Below, in pieces: positions 23,778 to 36,103 of a stretch of DNA of 64,000 nt (position 1 is the stretch's first letter; each line of letters opens with the position of its first letter). Position numbers and translations under genes: made by a program. Below the pieces are notes generated by a model. The model was given only the letters and a program-made list of their open reading frames with translations, had not been told where the DNA came from and did no database searches. The stretch is from Pictodentalium vernedei (taxonomy: Eukaryota; Mollusca; Scaphopoda; Dentaliida; Dentaliidae), in assembly GCA_031216915.1 (NCBI GenBank), contig CM062289.1, forward strand, positions 252,893,113 through 252,957,112. Direction: 5' to 3'.

Positions 23778-25180
23778 GCTAGGCATTTAAAACACTTTAG
23801 AGTACAACGATATGGAATGCACATGGGAAAAGGACAACACTGTCTGCATTTTTTATTGAAGATGGATTCCATATTCATTGGACATGCACAAATCACTTGA
23901 TACCACAAATTTCCATCGAAAAACAAAATCTTAATTCCAAGAAATTTTAATAGGTGTCATGATACCTTGCACAGAATACAGCAATTGTGCAGTCTCTATA
24001 CAATAATAGTGTGCTGCATTAAGGCAATCTTTTGCATTATTTGATTTTAATCAGCATTGTATATCGATGCTTTTTCCATCCGATGACTTTGACGGGAAAT
24101 CGAAAGTAATTTAAAAATGTAAACAAAGCCTACAGTTTTGGAATTTCTCTTCATGCAGCTCTGTCGCTGTGTTTTGAAGAATTTCGATGACCTAGCTTTG
24201 TTCTTGGATACGGTATGTGAATCACATTTGGCACCAAGTTGTTCTCGTGAAATATTATTTAATTATCAGTTCTGCTACGAATATGTTTGCAGACTTCCAG
24301 GAACCAGTGGTGCCTATTGTCAACTCTATGAGCTGATTACATATGTTTTTTTTCGTGTTCTATACATCTCAACCTTCATTTTTATGTATAATTTGTGTAT
24401 ATTTAATTTGAATTTAAGGAATATGAGAGGTGGAAATTTCAAAATAAAAAAAAATTCTATTACTTACATGTATTTTGAATCTTAAAGATTAAGGGCCTAT
24501 ATAAGTAATGAAATTTTGTTTATTTTGAGAATTCTCACCTCTGATATTCCTTCAATTCAAATTAAATATACACAAAATGTACATCAAAATGAAGGTTGGG
24601 ATGTATAGAACACGAAACACATGTGTAATCAACTCATAGAGTCGACTGTAGGCACCACTGGTTCCTGGAAGTCTGCTGCTGTATTCGCACCAGAACTGAT
24701 AATTTAATAATATTTCCCGAAAACAACCTGTGGCCAAATGTGCTTTACATATCCAAGAACAAAGCTAGGGGATAAAAATTCTTCAAAACACGCGACAGAG
24801 CTGCATTGGGGAAAATTCCAAAGCCTTTGCTTTTGTTTACGTATGAGTATACTTTCGATTTCCGGTCCACGTCATCAGACAAAAAAAGCACGTAAAAACA
24901 ATGCCGTTTAAAATCAAATAATAAAAAAGATCGCCTTCATACAGTATACTGTTATTAGATAGAGATTGCACAGTTGACATATTCAATGCAAGGTATCATG
25001 ATACCTGTTGAAATTTCTCAGAATTACAATTTTGTTTTTCGATGGAAATTCGTGGTATCGAGTGATTTGCGCATGTCTGTCGAGTATAGAAACCATCTTC
25101 AATAAAAAATGCAGACAGTGTTGTCCTTTTCCAAAATGCAGACCTATCGCTGTATTCAAAAGTGTTTTGAATGCCTAGGT
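23778..25180. repeat. Long inverted repeat, two arms of about 700 bp
   Basis: The left arm (about 23778-24485) and right arm (about 24487-25180) are reverse complements with moderate divergence over their whole length. Paired landmarks include GGAAAAGGACAACACTGTCT, TTTCCATCGAAAAACAAAAT, ATGATACCTTGCA and CAGCTCTGTCGC. Each arm carries a family D unit next to the centre. The centre is near TAAGGGCCTATATAAGTAAT. The open frames are family D artefacts. It could be two head-to-head copies of one element or a single foldback transposon. Confidence 0.75.
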
Positions 25181-25184
25181 TTGT

Positions 25185-25445
25185 TCTTGGATATATGAAG
25201 CACATTTGGCCACAAGTTGTTCTGATGAAATATTATTTTATTATCAGTTCTGGTGCGAATACGGTAGCAGACTTCCAGGAACCTGTGGTGCCTACAGACG
25301 ACTCTTTGAGTTGATTACATATGTGTTTCGTGTTCTATACATCCCAACCTTCATTTTGATGTATAATTTGTGTATATTTAATCTGAATTTAAGGAATATG
25401 AGAGGTCTGAATTTCAAATAAACAAAATTTCATTACTTATATAGG
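25185..25445 (+). repeat. Family D repeat, third local copy
   Basis: It follows the long inverted repeat directly and has the orientation of its left arm, with ATCAGTTCTGGTGCGAATAC and CATTTTGATGTATAATTTGT. The order is thus forward, reverse, forward. Confidence 0.65.
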
Positions 25446-28125
25446 CCCTTAAGATCATCGTTATATAAGGCTTTTAAAGAAAATAAACATTTTATCTTTG
25501 TTGTTAATATAATTTTTAAAAGTTTTAATGGAATTTTCAGGTCATTTCTCTAAACTGAATTATCCATAAATACCGGAATCACCTCAAAAATTATAACTTA
25601 TAGGTGACCTTCAAACATCACAAAACACACAATCATGGAATAGAATGGTAATTTAAAGGAAAACGGCGATAAAATAAAGGCATACATTCATTAATATGAA
25701 AATCTTTTAGGAGGAATCCGGTATTTACTGGTGATTCCGATATAACTGGATGAACGGGCTGTTTTGTAAGCATTCTGGACAATTTGGAAAAGAGGTTTGT
25801 TTTGCCAACTAGGATCAGTTGACATTGTATGAATTGTAGTGGTCTCCGTTTGTGAGAAATTTCCTTTACTCTTGCAGCCGTTTTTCGGGTGGTTAGTGAT
25901 AAAGAGCTCACTAATTACGTTTAATTTCTGTCCTTTTGTTTCCACACTACCCGATCACATTCTATACCACGAAAATTAGCAATTAATAAGTCACAAACAG
26001 TAACTCGCATAGATTTGGGAATTACCTCCCTTCCACCAAATGCAATTAGTCTATGCGTAACAACAGATGACGGGTTTGCATTACTGGTTACAACAGTGTT
26101 TTCTTACAAACAGCGCCCCTATAAAGGAAGATAAAACTTCCCAGATTTATGCGATTGGTGGAAAATGAACTGAGCTTGTAAGTGTGAATAAAATTTTAAA
26201 GTGCATGTTTTGGATAAAATATTGTTGACAATTGTCTTCTAAAATGTGTGAGAGAAGATAAAAAATGTGTGTGTGTGTATGGGGGGGGGGGGGGGGGGGG
26301 GTAGGTAAAAATATGTCTGTTTCATTCAGTGCGAAACTGGTCGGGAGTATAGAAATCGCCAAATTTAAAGGCAAATTCACATGGAGACCTATATTTTTTT
26401 TCAGTATATTTTTTTCATGAGATGATAAACTAAATGGATAGATGGTTGTTTTTGCCCAAATCGGCTTGATGAGATGGAGAGAGGAGGAAAGATTAGAACC
26501 GTCGTCAATGAAAAAAAACACTGTATTGTAACCTACTAATTTTTCCCAAAGGCGACCTTTGTAAAGTTCGTGCCCAATTTTTTTTTTTTTTTTTGTTCCC
26601 AATGGTGACCTTTATAAAAATACGGTTCCTTTTGTGAAAAGTGGCATTTATTTTTCAATGCAATTAAAAGAACTCCCCTTTGGCTATCACTAAAAAGTGT
26701 ACCCCGAGTCCGAGTTAGGAAAAAGTGTAGACAGAAATTCAAAAGTTGGATAAAAATTGAATGCCGCTATCCTTGTGGACCAAATTCTCAATATAAACTT
26801 TATGTTACCCATATTTGTGGGAGATAGCAAAAATTAAATTATTTAGTTTTTTGGGGGGTTATTTTAGAAAAATCGTTTAAAAACTCATAAATGGAGTCAT
26901 GTGAAAACATCTGTTTAGTTCTTATATTAACTTAACATAAATCATGGCAAGTCATACATTGAAACATAGGTTACAACTCCAAGATTATGTTGAACAGAAT
27001 ATTTTCAGCAGAACAGAATCAAGTCTGAGAAATTATTCCTGTAAATCGTTTGTGGCATCGGTAACAGCTTAAAAATAAATATTACCCCAAAAGAACAGCT
27101 AAAAATCATATTTAAATCTCTATACAACAACCTTTGAGAAACAAAACACTGCTTTGGGAAAGGATATGAAAGTAGGTACTGAAATTTTAGTATCAGTCAG
27201 CTGTTTTTTTTAACCATGTGATTTAATGTTTTAACTTGTTCTCACTGTCCTAACCTTTCTCAAAGTACCAGCATCTTTTTCCAAGGTTATTGTATGAGGA
27301 TTATACAATGATTTTGTGTTTTTAATTAAAAGTATTTTTTAAAAAAATGATTTATCTGTTACTAATGCCACGTCCGACTTTCAGGAATAATTTCGCCGAC
27401 TAGAGAATGTTATGCGGCGACGATTCCTTATTGTTGAGGATTCAGGGGTGAAATTTTACAAAATTTGATGAGAAAAAATTCAGTGTATTTTGTTCACACA
27501 CTATAATTTTTAAAAAGCTATTAGTAGCACGTTAACAAAATTAGGAAACGTTTCTCTGCGATTTTGTTGCCAAAAATAGGCTTAAACAAGGGGTACCTCT
27601 AGATTTGTGAACAGCAGACATACCTATAAGGGTTTTTTCAGTTCCAATGAGATTAGTGTTACATGGGTAGCTGAAGTTGGTTCACAATGAATATACATCA
27701 AGTAGGGGAAAGGGTCCTTAACACTGTTACTTCAGCTTGAACAATACATGACCAAAAATGTCTGGATTGTGTATTTGCTAACGGCGACTCCACCTCTCCT
27801 TTGCGATTACATCAGATTGCTACTCAAAGGGGGCTCATTTTAGTGAAACTGAACAATTGTTCAACAAAACCGCGTAAAGTTCTCGTTTGTCAGTTGAATG
27901 GGCCTTTGTTGTAATATATCTAACTACTTGATATCCTGATATCATATTTTATATGACACGAAGAAGTTATTGTTCATGCTGATTCTCCGTTCTGTTTACC
28001 TCTATCGGTGACCTTGACTTCGGGGGCTCTAAGCAACTCACAGAGTCTACTGTACTGGTACTACATGTGATGTCTCATTCCACTAGAGAAAAATCTGTGA
28101 ATGGGACTTGAAAACGTAAATGTTT
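25446..28125. other. Unique-looking sequence without a supported gene
   Basis: Minus-strand frames at 25633-26602 lack domains and one runs into the poly-G tract at 26281-26301. A minus-strand block near 25980-26110 has a TATAGGGGCGCTGTTTG-like motif and GGGAGGTAATTCCC, words common in dispersed repeats of molluscs. The segment from about 27950 onward is the left remnant of a tandem array (GTGACCTTGACTTCGGGGGC) that is split by the LTR element. Confidence 0.35.
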
Positions 28126-28130
28126 CTGCC
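28126..28130. repeat. Target-site duplication CTGCC, left
   Basis: CTGCC directly precedes the 5' LTR and is repeated exactly at 35121-35125 after the 3' LTR. Confidence 0.9.
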
Positions 28131-28625
28131 TGTCAGGGCAAAGCCAGCCTAAATATAGGGGCAAGGGGCCTCGTATATAAAGATATTGTAAGTTCAAAAG
28201 ATATTCCGCATCAAGGCGAAAAACCCACGTGAATTTCACTTCTCTGTGAAGCTGGACATGGAAAAAACACACGTGGTGTATATCCAGCTTAAGCGCAGGG
28301 ACCCAGGGGAGAAACGGTATGTTAGATAAGGTCTAACCTTATTTAATTGATACAGTATTTGCGAGTCTAATGAGACGTAATCGGTTGGTGGCAGGATATC
28401 GTCACGGCCAATTGAGAAACGAAATTCTAAAAGATAGAAATGTTGTGTCATCATTAGTAATAGCAATGCGTGGCAGGAACGAATCGGTTTTCTCGACAAA
28501 TGAAATCACCGTTAAGTCACGCGCGAGATGACTTGTATTGATTCTGTCTCGATATACGTCATCTCCCACCGTTTTGACAGATGGACAGATGAAGGTCCGA
28601 CCACCTGACAGTTTAGGGTAAAAAG

Positions 28626-28633
28626 TATATATA
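28626..28633 (+). promoter_or_regulatory. TATA box in 5' LTR
   Basis: AAGTATATATACC, conserved at 33996-34003 in the 3' LTR. Transcription would start roughly 25-35 bases downstream. Confidence 0.6.
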
Positions 28634-29481
28634 CCTTGAAGAGCAAAGCATTAGACACACACTTGGGGTCACACACACGTTGGTGAAGTCCAGGGCAGGC
28701 GCACTCTGTTTCCTGGTATAAGGGTACCTTCGATCACAGGATGCTGAAACGGCTGGAATCGCCAGAGAGGACATTCCACGATTGATTTAGCTTAAGGTTG
28801 ATAGGCGGCTACAAGAGCCGAATTAATGAGAAGGAACACCCAAGGTGAAACGTTAAAGTTTAGATTGTCGAGTAGCAGGTATCAGCCTGCAATAGTCAGA
28901 AGTGTAGGTTAATTGTATTGTGCGTATTACCCCTTTGAAGCGTCAGACTGATTGCGTTCTGAGTAGTTTGTTTTGCTGTCGAAGCATCGTAATACCGACT
29001 GGAGATCGGTGTGAGTGACAATTTCGCCCTAGCACAAAAAGGGGCATTTGTGAATTGTGAATTCAACCAGGAACGGTGAATATTTCAATAGGACTTTCAC
29101 GGAGGACTTTCAAAAGGCAAATAAGGTATGAGTAGACAATATCTGACCCAAATCAGAAGTACGGTGGCTTTATAGATGACGAACACTGCTGGTCGGAACC
29201 CTCCGACAGCCAGAGGTACAGTTACGCACAGACGTTGACATTGAGCCTAAGTGGGTGAAGCTCTTATGGCGAGCTCACAGTAATAACATTTCAGATTTGT
29301 GAAGCTCTTATGTCGAGCTCACGGTAGTAACATTTCCAGTGTGTAGACTATAGTGCCAGTACAGGGCTATAGAATGACTATATGATTGTTTAGAATTATT
29401 TAACCGTAGCAACCAAATTTCTGTGAAAAGAATCGAATTGTTGATTGTTGAAATATTGAAACGGCTTTATTTTTATGTGTA

Positions 29482-29487
29482 AATAAA
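29482..29487 (+). promoter_or_regulatory. Polyadenylation signal in 5' LTR
   Basis: AATAAA within GTGTAAATAAAAGAATC, conserved at 34853-34858 in the 3' LTR, where it would act. Confidence 0.55.
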
Positions 29488-29749
29488 AGAATCGTTGTTA
29501 CTTTAAATCATTCTTTCCATTAGCCTGAAGTGATTAGGAATCACACCTAACGGAAATCAAACCTATTTCAGGCCAATTTGGCAGAGAAGGAATCACGGCG
29601 TCGGTCTAACTCAGCTCCCTGTGCCGAGTTCGCGACCCTTGGATTCCGACCCTCTACGTTGGTCTAATTTTCCCGCAACTTCATCAGCGGACTAAATAAC
29701 CCCACGTCAGCCCAGGCCTTACTGGGCCTCAGGTGTCCCTGACATTGAT

Positions 29750-29766
29750 TGGCGAGGCTAACCAGG
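29750..29766 (+). promoter_or_regulatory. Primer-binding site
   Basis: TGGCGAGGCTAACCAGG starts five bases after the 5' LTR. It begins with TGG, as expected for a site that pairs with the CCA end of a tRNA. The tRNA species is not assigned. Confidence 0.7.
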
Positions 29767-30071
29767 ATTTATTTCTAAAAGGTAAAAAATGGCTATATGG
29801 AAATTTTGTTTTATTTTAACGACGGTTCTGTTTATGTTTTGACGCGTTCGGTCAGCTGATGCCGTTCAAGGGTTTAATGTCGCAATACAGTAGTCCCTCA
29901 AGAGGATACTTAATAGCCATTATAACTGCGGTAGGTTTCAGAATATATGGGGCGTTTAATTACGTTAAATTACACAGGTAAATTAGGATTAATTGCCGTA
30001 TTTTTTTTCTTTCTTTCTTTTCGTTCTTCATTCTTTCTGACGAGTGTTGAAGATAGAAAGAAAAAATCAAA

Positions 30072-31418
30072 ATGGATGTTGTTACACCCCTCGCCCAACT
30101 GGTATCATTAGACAAGGAAATGGGCCTTGAGGGGGGCCGAACTTCATAAGTTCGTTAAAGATGAGCAGAAACGTGAGGCTAAGGAGATTGCCTTACGTAA
30201 TGACGCAAGGGAGAGAGAAGCCCATTCAGAACGAGAGCGTGAGAAAGACGCAAGAGAGGCGAGGGAGAGAGAAGCCCAATTAGAACGAGAGCGTGAGAAA
30301 GATGCAAGAGAGGCGAGGGAGAGAGAAGCCCAACTAGAACGAGAGCGTGAGAAAGACGCAAGAGAGGCGAGGGAGAGAGAAGCCCAATTAGATAGGGAGG
30401 CAAAAGAGAGAGAGATTCAATTAGCAAATGAGGCGACAGAGAGGGAAGCCCAATTAGCAAGGGAGGAAGAACGAGAGCTCCTCAGAGCAAGAGCCGATGT
30501 GGAGAATGAAAGTCGGCGCTCAGGGGAGGGGAGTGCAGGAGTAGCAATTCATGCCCCACGCCCCCGCCTCGCTCATTTCAATGAAAACACAGATGACTTG
30601 GACTCGTACTTGGAGAGGTTCGAGCGTTTTGCCTCCAGTCAAATGTGGCCAGAAGACACATGGGCTATGTGCTTGAGCCCTTTGTTGTCAGGTAAAGCCC
30701 CGAGGCTTATACCAGTATGCCTCCTGCACTTCTTAACGACTACAGTGAGCTGAAGAATGCCATCCTTCGGAGATACCAGCTCACTGAAGAAGGATTCCGG
30801 ACCAAGTTCCGAGAAATTAAGCAGGAGAAGGGAGAAACAGTACCTCAGTATTTTGCCCGAGCTAGGCGGTACTTTGACTGCTGGACTGATCTCGCGGAAG
30901 TGAATGAGTCATATGGAGCCCTCCGAGATCTATTTCTTCGGGAGCAGTTTTTAACTACATGCTCCAAGGAGTTGGGCCTGTTCATCAAGGAAAGGGGTCC
31001 GCCCACCTATGATGAGATGGCAACTGTGGCAGAACGCTACATCGAGGCCCACGGCGGGAGTGTAAACGCACCCAAACCGGCTAGGGGTGGGGCAAACGGG
31101 TTGGCATTGGCACCCGTAAGGCAACACCACCCCAATCCGCCTGCGTCGCAGGCCAGCGGGAATGGAAATGCCCCCAAAGACACAACTTGTTTCATCTGCA
31201 ACAAACGGGGACATATGGCCAGAGATTGCTGGCAGCGACAGGCCAAGGCCACTGGGAACATTAGACCACCTCAGCAGGGGGCGGGAACGCAGCACCAAGG
31301 TGTTGGAAGCAAGGTGACCGCGTGGATCCAGGGAACAGCAGACAGACGGCAGCGTTCTGTCAAACTATCGGTCCAGAACACAGTCCCCTCCGGGAATGTA
31401 TACAAGAGGGAGAATTAA
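30072..31418 (+). pseudogene. gag: LTR element gag (nucleocapsid with CCHC knuckle), frameshifted
   Basis: The first ATG after the 5' LTR leader is at 30072. The frame stops soon after a run of six G at 30131-30136, and the coding sense continues in the next frame from about 30127; a second frame change lies near 30700-30717. The N-terminal half is an extremely charged coiled coil made of 54-bp (18-residue) repeats of the type REREAQLEREREKDAREA. It is followed by a capsid-like segment (FRTKFREIKQEKGE, then FLREQFL and GPPTYDEMATVAERY). A C-X2-C-X4-H-X4-C zinc knuckle (CFICNKRGHMARDC) lies at about 31191-31232. The role is packaging of element RNA in virus-like particles. The frameshifts make this copy non-functional unless they are bypassed or are sequencing errors in homopolymers. 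Confidence 0.85.
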
Positions 31419-31830
31419 GGCTGGAAGGCGGGAAAGTTGTCCCGATAATAAGTGGCATGTGTGAGAGGCTCACAACTTCGCAGGAGGTTAATATGCCAGT
31501 GTACCCGGGGTATGTGGGACAAAGGGAGATCCGTCTGCTCCGGGATTCTGGGTGTTCCTCCGCAGCGGTTAGAAGGCAACTGGTTGACGACAAGCAATTG
31601 TTGGGGCGCGACCATTTGTGTATTTTGATAGATGGGACCGTTAGAAGGTTCCCCATCGCGAGGATAACTGTGGATACCCCATTTTATTGTGGCGAAGTGG
31701 AAGCCACGTGCATTGAATCGCCTGTCTATGACCTGGTCATAGGTAATATCCCAGGGGTGAGGGCAAGCCCTGATGAGTTATGGTCCAGGGGTAGGGGGCC
31801 AAGTGAGGGTCCAACAAGGGCAAAGGAAGT
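31330..31830 (+). pseudogene. pro: Retropepsin-like protease region
   Basis: In the frame after gag, the protein reads REIRLLRDSGCSSAAVRRQL, which contains the D-S-G active-site triad expected of a retroviral-type aspartic protease. About 70 residues later comes YDLVIGNIPG, matching the usual second hydrophobic motif of Gypsy proteases. The frame stays open to 32203, but downstream of about 31830 it is low-complexity and Gly/Arg-rich with no domain. No reverse transcriptase (YxDD), RNase H or integrase follows, although family members normally carry them. Confidence 0.75.
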
Positions 31831-33490
31831 TCAAGTCGGTGGGCAAGGACCCCCGGCGGTTGTACTCGGTAACGTACCGAGTAAGGAAGGGAAGGTTCCC
31901 AGGGGGAACCAACCCGATGGTCCAGGGGATGGCCCCTACACGACGAAATGTCGGAAAGTTTCAGGAGGGACGACTCCTGTCCAATTAGGGAGAAGGGGCC
32001 GCAGGCGGTCCAGGCTAAACGCCAAACAGCGAGGGAAACCGATGGGATCATTGGGGAAAGACCCTCAATCAAATTTATGTGGGGGAGTTGAGCGCCCCGA
32101 GAAGTCGGTGTCAGTCGTGTGGAGGGTGGGGGGGGGGCAGACCCACGCAAATGGCTGGGCAAACTCCCCCAGAATTGAGAGGGCACGGGTCAGCACAAGT
32201 TGAGTGTGTTAAAGTGGATGGGACCGCTAAGATGGGCGCCCAGGGGACCGAGGAAAGGGTCCACAAATCAAAGGAGAAGCATCCTAGGTGGCGGAGACCA
32301 CGCAGTGAGTGCCGGGGGTGCACAGCGCCCAAGGTGCGCAAGAAGTCGTCGCAATGAACCGGGGGATCGACGGCACAAGGGCCAAGGACGGCCAGTGACG
32401 TTCGAACGAAGGTAATCGCCGGGACGAGTGAGCCTGGGGAATACAGCGCCAAGGGAAGCTCTTGGGAATGCGACAATGACAGGGTATGGGGACCCTGGTG
32501 GAATACCCGTAGAAATAACGGGGCGAGAAGTAGGGGTGTGTCAAGGGTTACCCAAGGGGATACTGGGAACCGGGCCCCTACCAATGGTCGGTGGTTATAA
32601 AGAAGCAATAGTTGGGTGGCTGTGGGCCTGGTGTCTGGGACTGGGGCTGCAGTCGCAAATATTTTTGTGGATGAGGTGATGAGTTTCGTAGACCCGGTGT
32701 TAAGGCCCGGAAGGAATTTTCTTATTTTAGTATTATTATTGCTCTGACTGCTGACTAGAGTTGGTTGTGAGTACGAATGTGAGATACACTGCCCCGTCTG
32801 TCGCGTGTGCGTGGACGGGGAGCCTGTGTGTCGAGTTTTGTAAGTATGGAATGCACAAACCCGGTGTTAAGGCCCGGGGAAACCGAGCTTGTTTTTATTG
32901 ACGAGAGTTTGTTGTGAGTGTGAGGCACACTAACCCCCCCCGTCTGTCGCAAAGGCGCGGTCGGGAAATCTGTGTGTTGAATGTGTGAGTGTGTGAGGCA
33001 CAATTTTAATCCCCTGGTTGAGCTTTGCGAGGGTGAGGCTCAACATAATGCAGGGGTCGTTTGCCCCTTCACAAGACATAGGGGAACGGAAGGTGAAGTT
33101 ACACTCCGTTGTAATTAACCCATCTGACGCAAAGGCGCGGACGGTGTTACTCGTCGGAGTGAGTGCCAAGTGAACTGTTTGCAAAATGGGCGAATGTGTA
33201 TAAAAATGTGTATGTTTAGGTGTAAATATATAGTATGAGAGAGAGAGAGAGATGCAAATCTAAGGATAAGGCTACTCTCCATATGTAAACCCGCAAGACG
33301 GGAGCATGTGGTGGCGTGTGTGTCATGGGAATCAACATGGCCGACGCATGAGCCCGGTCATGATCCCCACGACCACTAGGGTACAGTTTCGTAGTCTTGA
33401 ACATATGGGTAGATTGTAAAAAGGTGCGAGAGGCGAGCGTGCGCGGCTTTGCCCCTTGTGGTTTAAGAGATACACAGGGCGTTTCTCTCG
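31831..33490 (+). other. Non-coding G-rich remainder of LTR internal region
   Basis: This space should hold RT, RNase H and integrase in an autonomous element. Instead there are overlapping short frames in all phases, a repeated phrase ACCCGGTGTTAAGGCCCGG (32692 and 32858 areas), and a GAGAGAGAGA run near 33237. I see no polymerase motif in any frame. Confidence 0.6.
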
Positions 33491-33499
33491 GGAAGGGAG
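33490..33499 (+). promoter_or_regulatory. Polypurine tract
   Basis: GGGAAGGGAG lies immediately before the 3' LTR, the position of the plus-strand primer for reverse transcription. Confidence 0.75.
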
Positions 33500-33500
33500 T

Positions 33501-35120
33501 TGTCAGGGCAAAGCCAGCCAAAATATAGGGGCAAGGGGCCTCGTATATAAAGATATTGTAAGTTCAAAAGATATTCCGCATCAAGGCGAAAAACCTACGT
33601 GAATTTCACTTCTCTGTGAAGCTGGACATGGAAAAAACACACGTGGTGTATATCCAGCTTAAGCGCAGGGACCCAGGGGAGAAACGGTATGTTAGATAAG
33701 GTCTAATCTCATTTAATTGATACAGTATTCGCGAGTCTTACGAGACGTAATCGGTTGGTGGCAGGATATCGTCACGGCCAATTGAGAAACGAAATTCTAA
33801 AAGATAGAAATGTCGTGTCATCATTAGTAATAGCAATGCGTGGCAGGAACGAATCGGTTTTCTCGACAAGTGAAATCACCGTTAAGTCACGCGCAAGATG
33901 ACTTGTATTGATTCTGTCTCGATATACGTCATCTCCCACCGTTTTGACAGATGGACAGATGAGCGTCCGTCCACCTGACAGTTTAGGGTAAAAAGTATAT
34001 ATACCTTGAAGAGCAAAGCATTAGACACACACTTGGGATCACACACACGTTGGTGAAGTCCAGGGCAGGCGGACTCTGTTTCCTGGCATAAGGGTACCTT
34101 CGATCACAGGACCCTGAAACGGCTGGAATCGCCAGAGAGGGCATTCCACGATTGATTTAGCTTAAGGTTGATAGGCGGCTACAAGAGCCGAATTCGTGAG
34201 AAGGAACACCCATGGTGAAACGTTAAAGTTTAGATTGTCGAGTAGCAGGTATCAGCCTGCAATAGCCAGAAGTGTAGGTTAATTGTATTGTGCGTATTAA
34301 CCCTTTGAAGCGTCAGACTGATTGCTTTCTGAGTAGTTTGTTTTGCTGTCGAAGCATCGTAATACCGACTGGAGATCGGCGTGAGTGACAATTTCGCCCT
34401 AGCACAAAAAGGGGCATTTGTGAATCGTGAATTCAACCAGGAACGGTGAATATTTCAATAGGACTTTCACGGGGGACTTTCAAAAGGCACATAAGGTATG
34501 AGTAGACAATATCTGACCCAAATCAGAAGTACGGTGGCTTTATAGATGACGAACATTGCTGGTCGGAACCCTCCGACAGCCAGAGGTACAGTTACGCGCA
34601 GACGTTGACATTTGAGCTTAAGCGGGTGAAACTCTTATGGCGAGCTCACGGTAATAACATTTCAGATTTGTGAAGCTCTTATGGCGAGCTCACGGTAGTA
34701 ACATTTCCAGTGTGTAGACTATAGTGCCAGTACAGGGCTATAGAATGACTATATGATTGTTTAGAATTATTTAACCGTAGCAACCAAATTTCTGTGAAAA
34801 GAATCGAATTGTTGATTGTTGAAATATTGAAACGGCTTTATTTTTATGTGTAAATAAAAGAATCGTTGTTACTTTAAATCTTTCTTTCCATTACGCAGCC
34901 TGAAGTGATTAGGAATCACACCTAACGGAAATCGAACCTATTTCAGGCCAATTTGGCAGAGAAGGAATCACGGCGTCGGTCTAACTCAGCTCCCTGCGCC
35001 GAGTTCGCGACACTTGGATTCCGACCCTCCACGTTGGTCTAATTTTCCCGCAACTTCATCAGCCGGACTAAATAACCCCACGTCAGCCCAAGCCTTACGG
35101 GGCCTCAGGTGTCCCTGACA
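33501..35120 (+). mobile_element. 3' LTR
   Basis: 1620 bp, TGTCAGGG to CCCTGACA, collinear with the 5' LTR. Differences are scattered point changes plus a few added bases near 34893 (TTACGCAGCCTG against TTAGCCTG). High similarity of the pair indicates a fairly recent insertion. Confidence 0.92.
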
Positions 35121-35125
35121 CTGCC
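35121..35125. repeat. Target-site duplication CTGCC, right
   Basis: An exact copy of the pentamer before the 5' LTR. It proves a complete LTR-element insertion. Confidence 0.9.
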
Positions 35126-35447
35126 TTTGACCTGTGTCTGTGACCTTTACCTTGGAGACACGGTTTTTAATTTCATATGTAACATACCACCTGTTGGTGA
35201 TACACAAGTCATATCAGTTTCATATTGATATCGCATTCCATTAAAAACATAATGGAACTGACATCACAAAGGTATTGTACATGTCAGTTCCCTCTTTTGA
35301 CCTCTCCTTGTAACCTTTACCGTGAGGGAATTTGAGTTGGAGTTAATTTGCAACTCATGGTCTGATGGCAGTACACATGTAACTTGTGTTGTATCTTAAC
35401 CCTGAGTCATAATATCAATAGTGGGATGACTACAAGGTAAATGTGGT

Positions 35448-35514
35448 GTAGACCAATCAATATTTTCAAAGTGCAGTTTTAAGGCCGCACGTTGAAAATA
35501 TTAATTGGTCTAAC
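35448..35514. repeat. Palindromic insertion
   Basis: AGACCAATCAATATTTTCAA and TTGAAAATATTAATTGGTCT are near-perfect inverted arms around a GC-rich centre, inside the tandem array. Confidence 0.65.
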
Positions 35515-35857
35515 CCCAAATAATAAATGTGGACTATTCCAATTGCTGCCATTGAACTGGCATGGATGATACCACCAGGGTTCATAGGGTTAATGTCGTA
35601 TTCAACTGAAAAATTACAAGACATAAAAAATTATGCGTGTGGTGATTACTCTATCTGGGACCTTGATCCTCTATCTGGGACCTTGATACTTTCAACTCAG
35701 CAGTGAGGTTTATACGCAACGCACCCTCCGGTATTATTACAAATGTAACAAACGTTTTGTCATGATATCACACTCCACTAGAATGTTAGAGACCGAACAC
35801 GAAAAAGTTGATATGCGTTATGAGTCCTTCTTCTGAACTCTATGACCTTGACCTACC

Positions 35858-35861
<4 letters not shown>

Positions 35862-35888
<27 letters not shown>

Positions 35889-36103
35889 TTGGTGTCTAAG
35901 GTCACACATGTCCTCACAATGGCTAATCGTGATCGCAACATTGATATAAATTCAAGTCCAGTCAATCGTTTATAACCATGCTGACATATTAGAGGACTTC
36001 CACCGAGGTATTCGTTACCGGGTCCTATTTTACCAGAAAAACAGAGGTTGTTTACTATTGTCAACAAGCACCCTTTCACTTTTCGGGGTTTTCACGGGGA
36101 GAC
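35862..36103 (-). mobile_element. SINE-like repeat, family A copy 3
   Basis: It begins with a (TTTA)n run, then TTGGTGTCTAAGGTCACACA, CACAATGGCTAATCGTGATC, CCGGGTCCTATTTTACCAG and GGGGTTTTCACGGGGA. Of the family A copies, this is the one that most clearly shows the tail shared with the SINE at 50272. Confidence 0.7.

Larger units (their letters stand above)
28131..29744 (+). mobile_element. 5' LTR of a Ty3/Gypsy-like retrotransposon
   Basis: It begins TGTCAGGG and ends CCCTGACA, is 1614 bp long, and is matched by the 3' LTR at 33501-35120 with only scattered substitutions and a small insertion near the 3' end. A TATATATA box lies at 28626-28633 and an AATAAA signal at 29482-29487, in the order expected for U3-R-U5. 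A directly repeated phrase, GAAGCTCTTATGGCGAGCTC, occurs twice around 29265-29330. Confidence 0.92.

Noticed and set aside
31737-32608. Minus-strand frames in the LTR element
   Set aside because: Proline- and serine-rich readings of the G-rich plus strand; shadows without domains.
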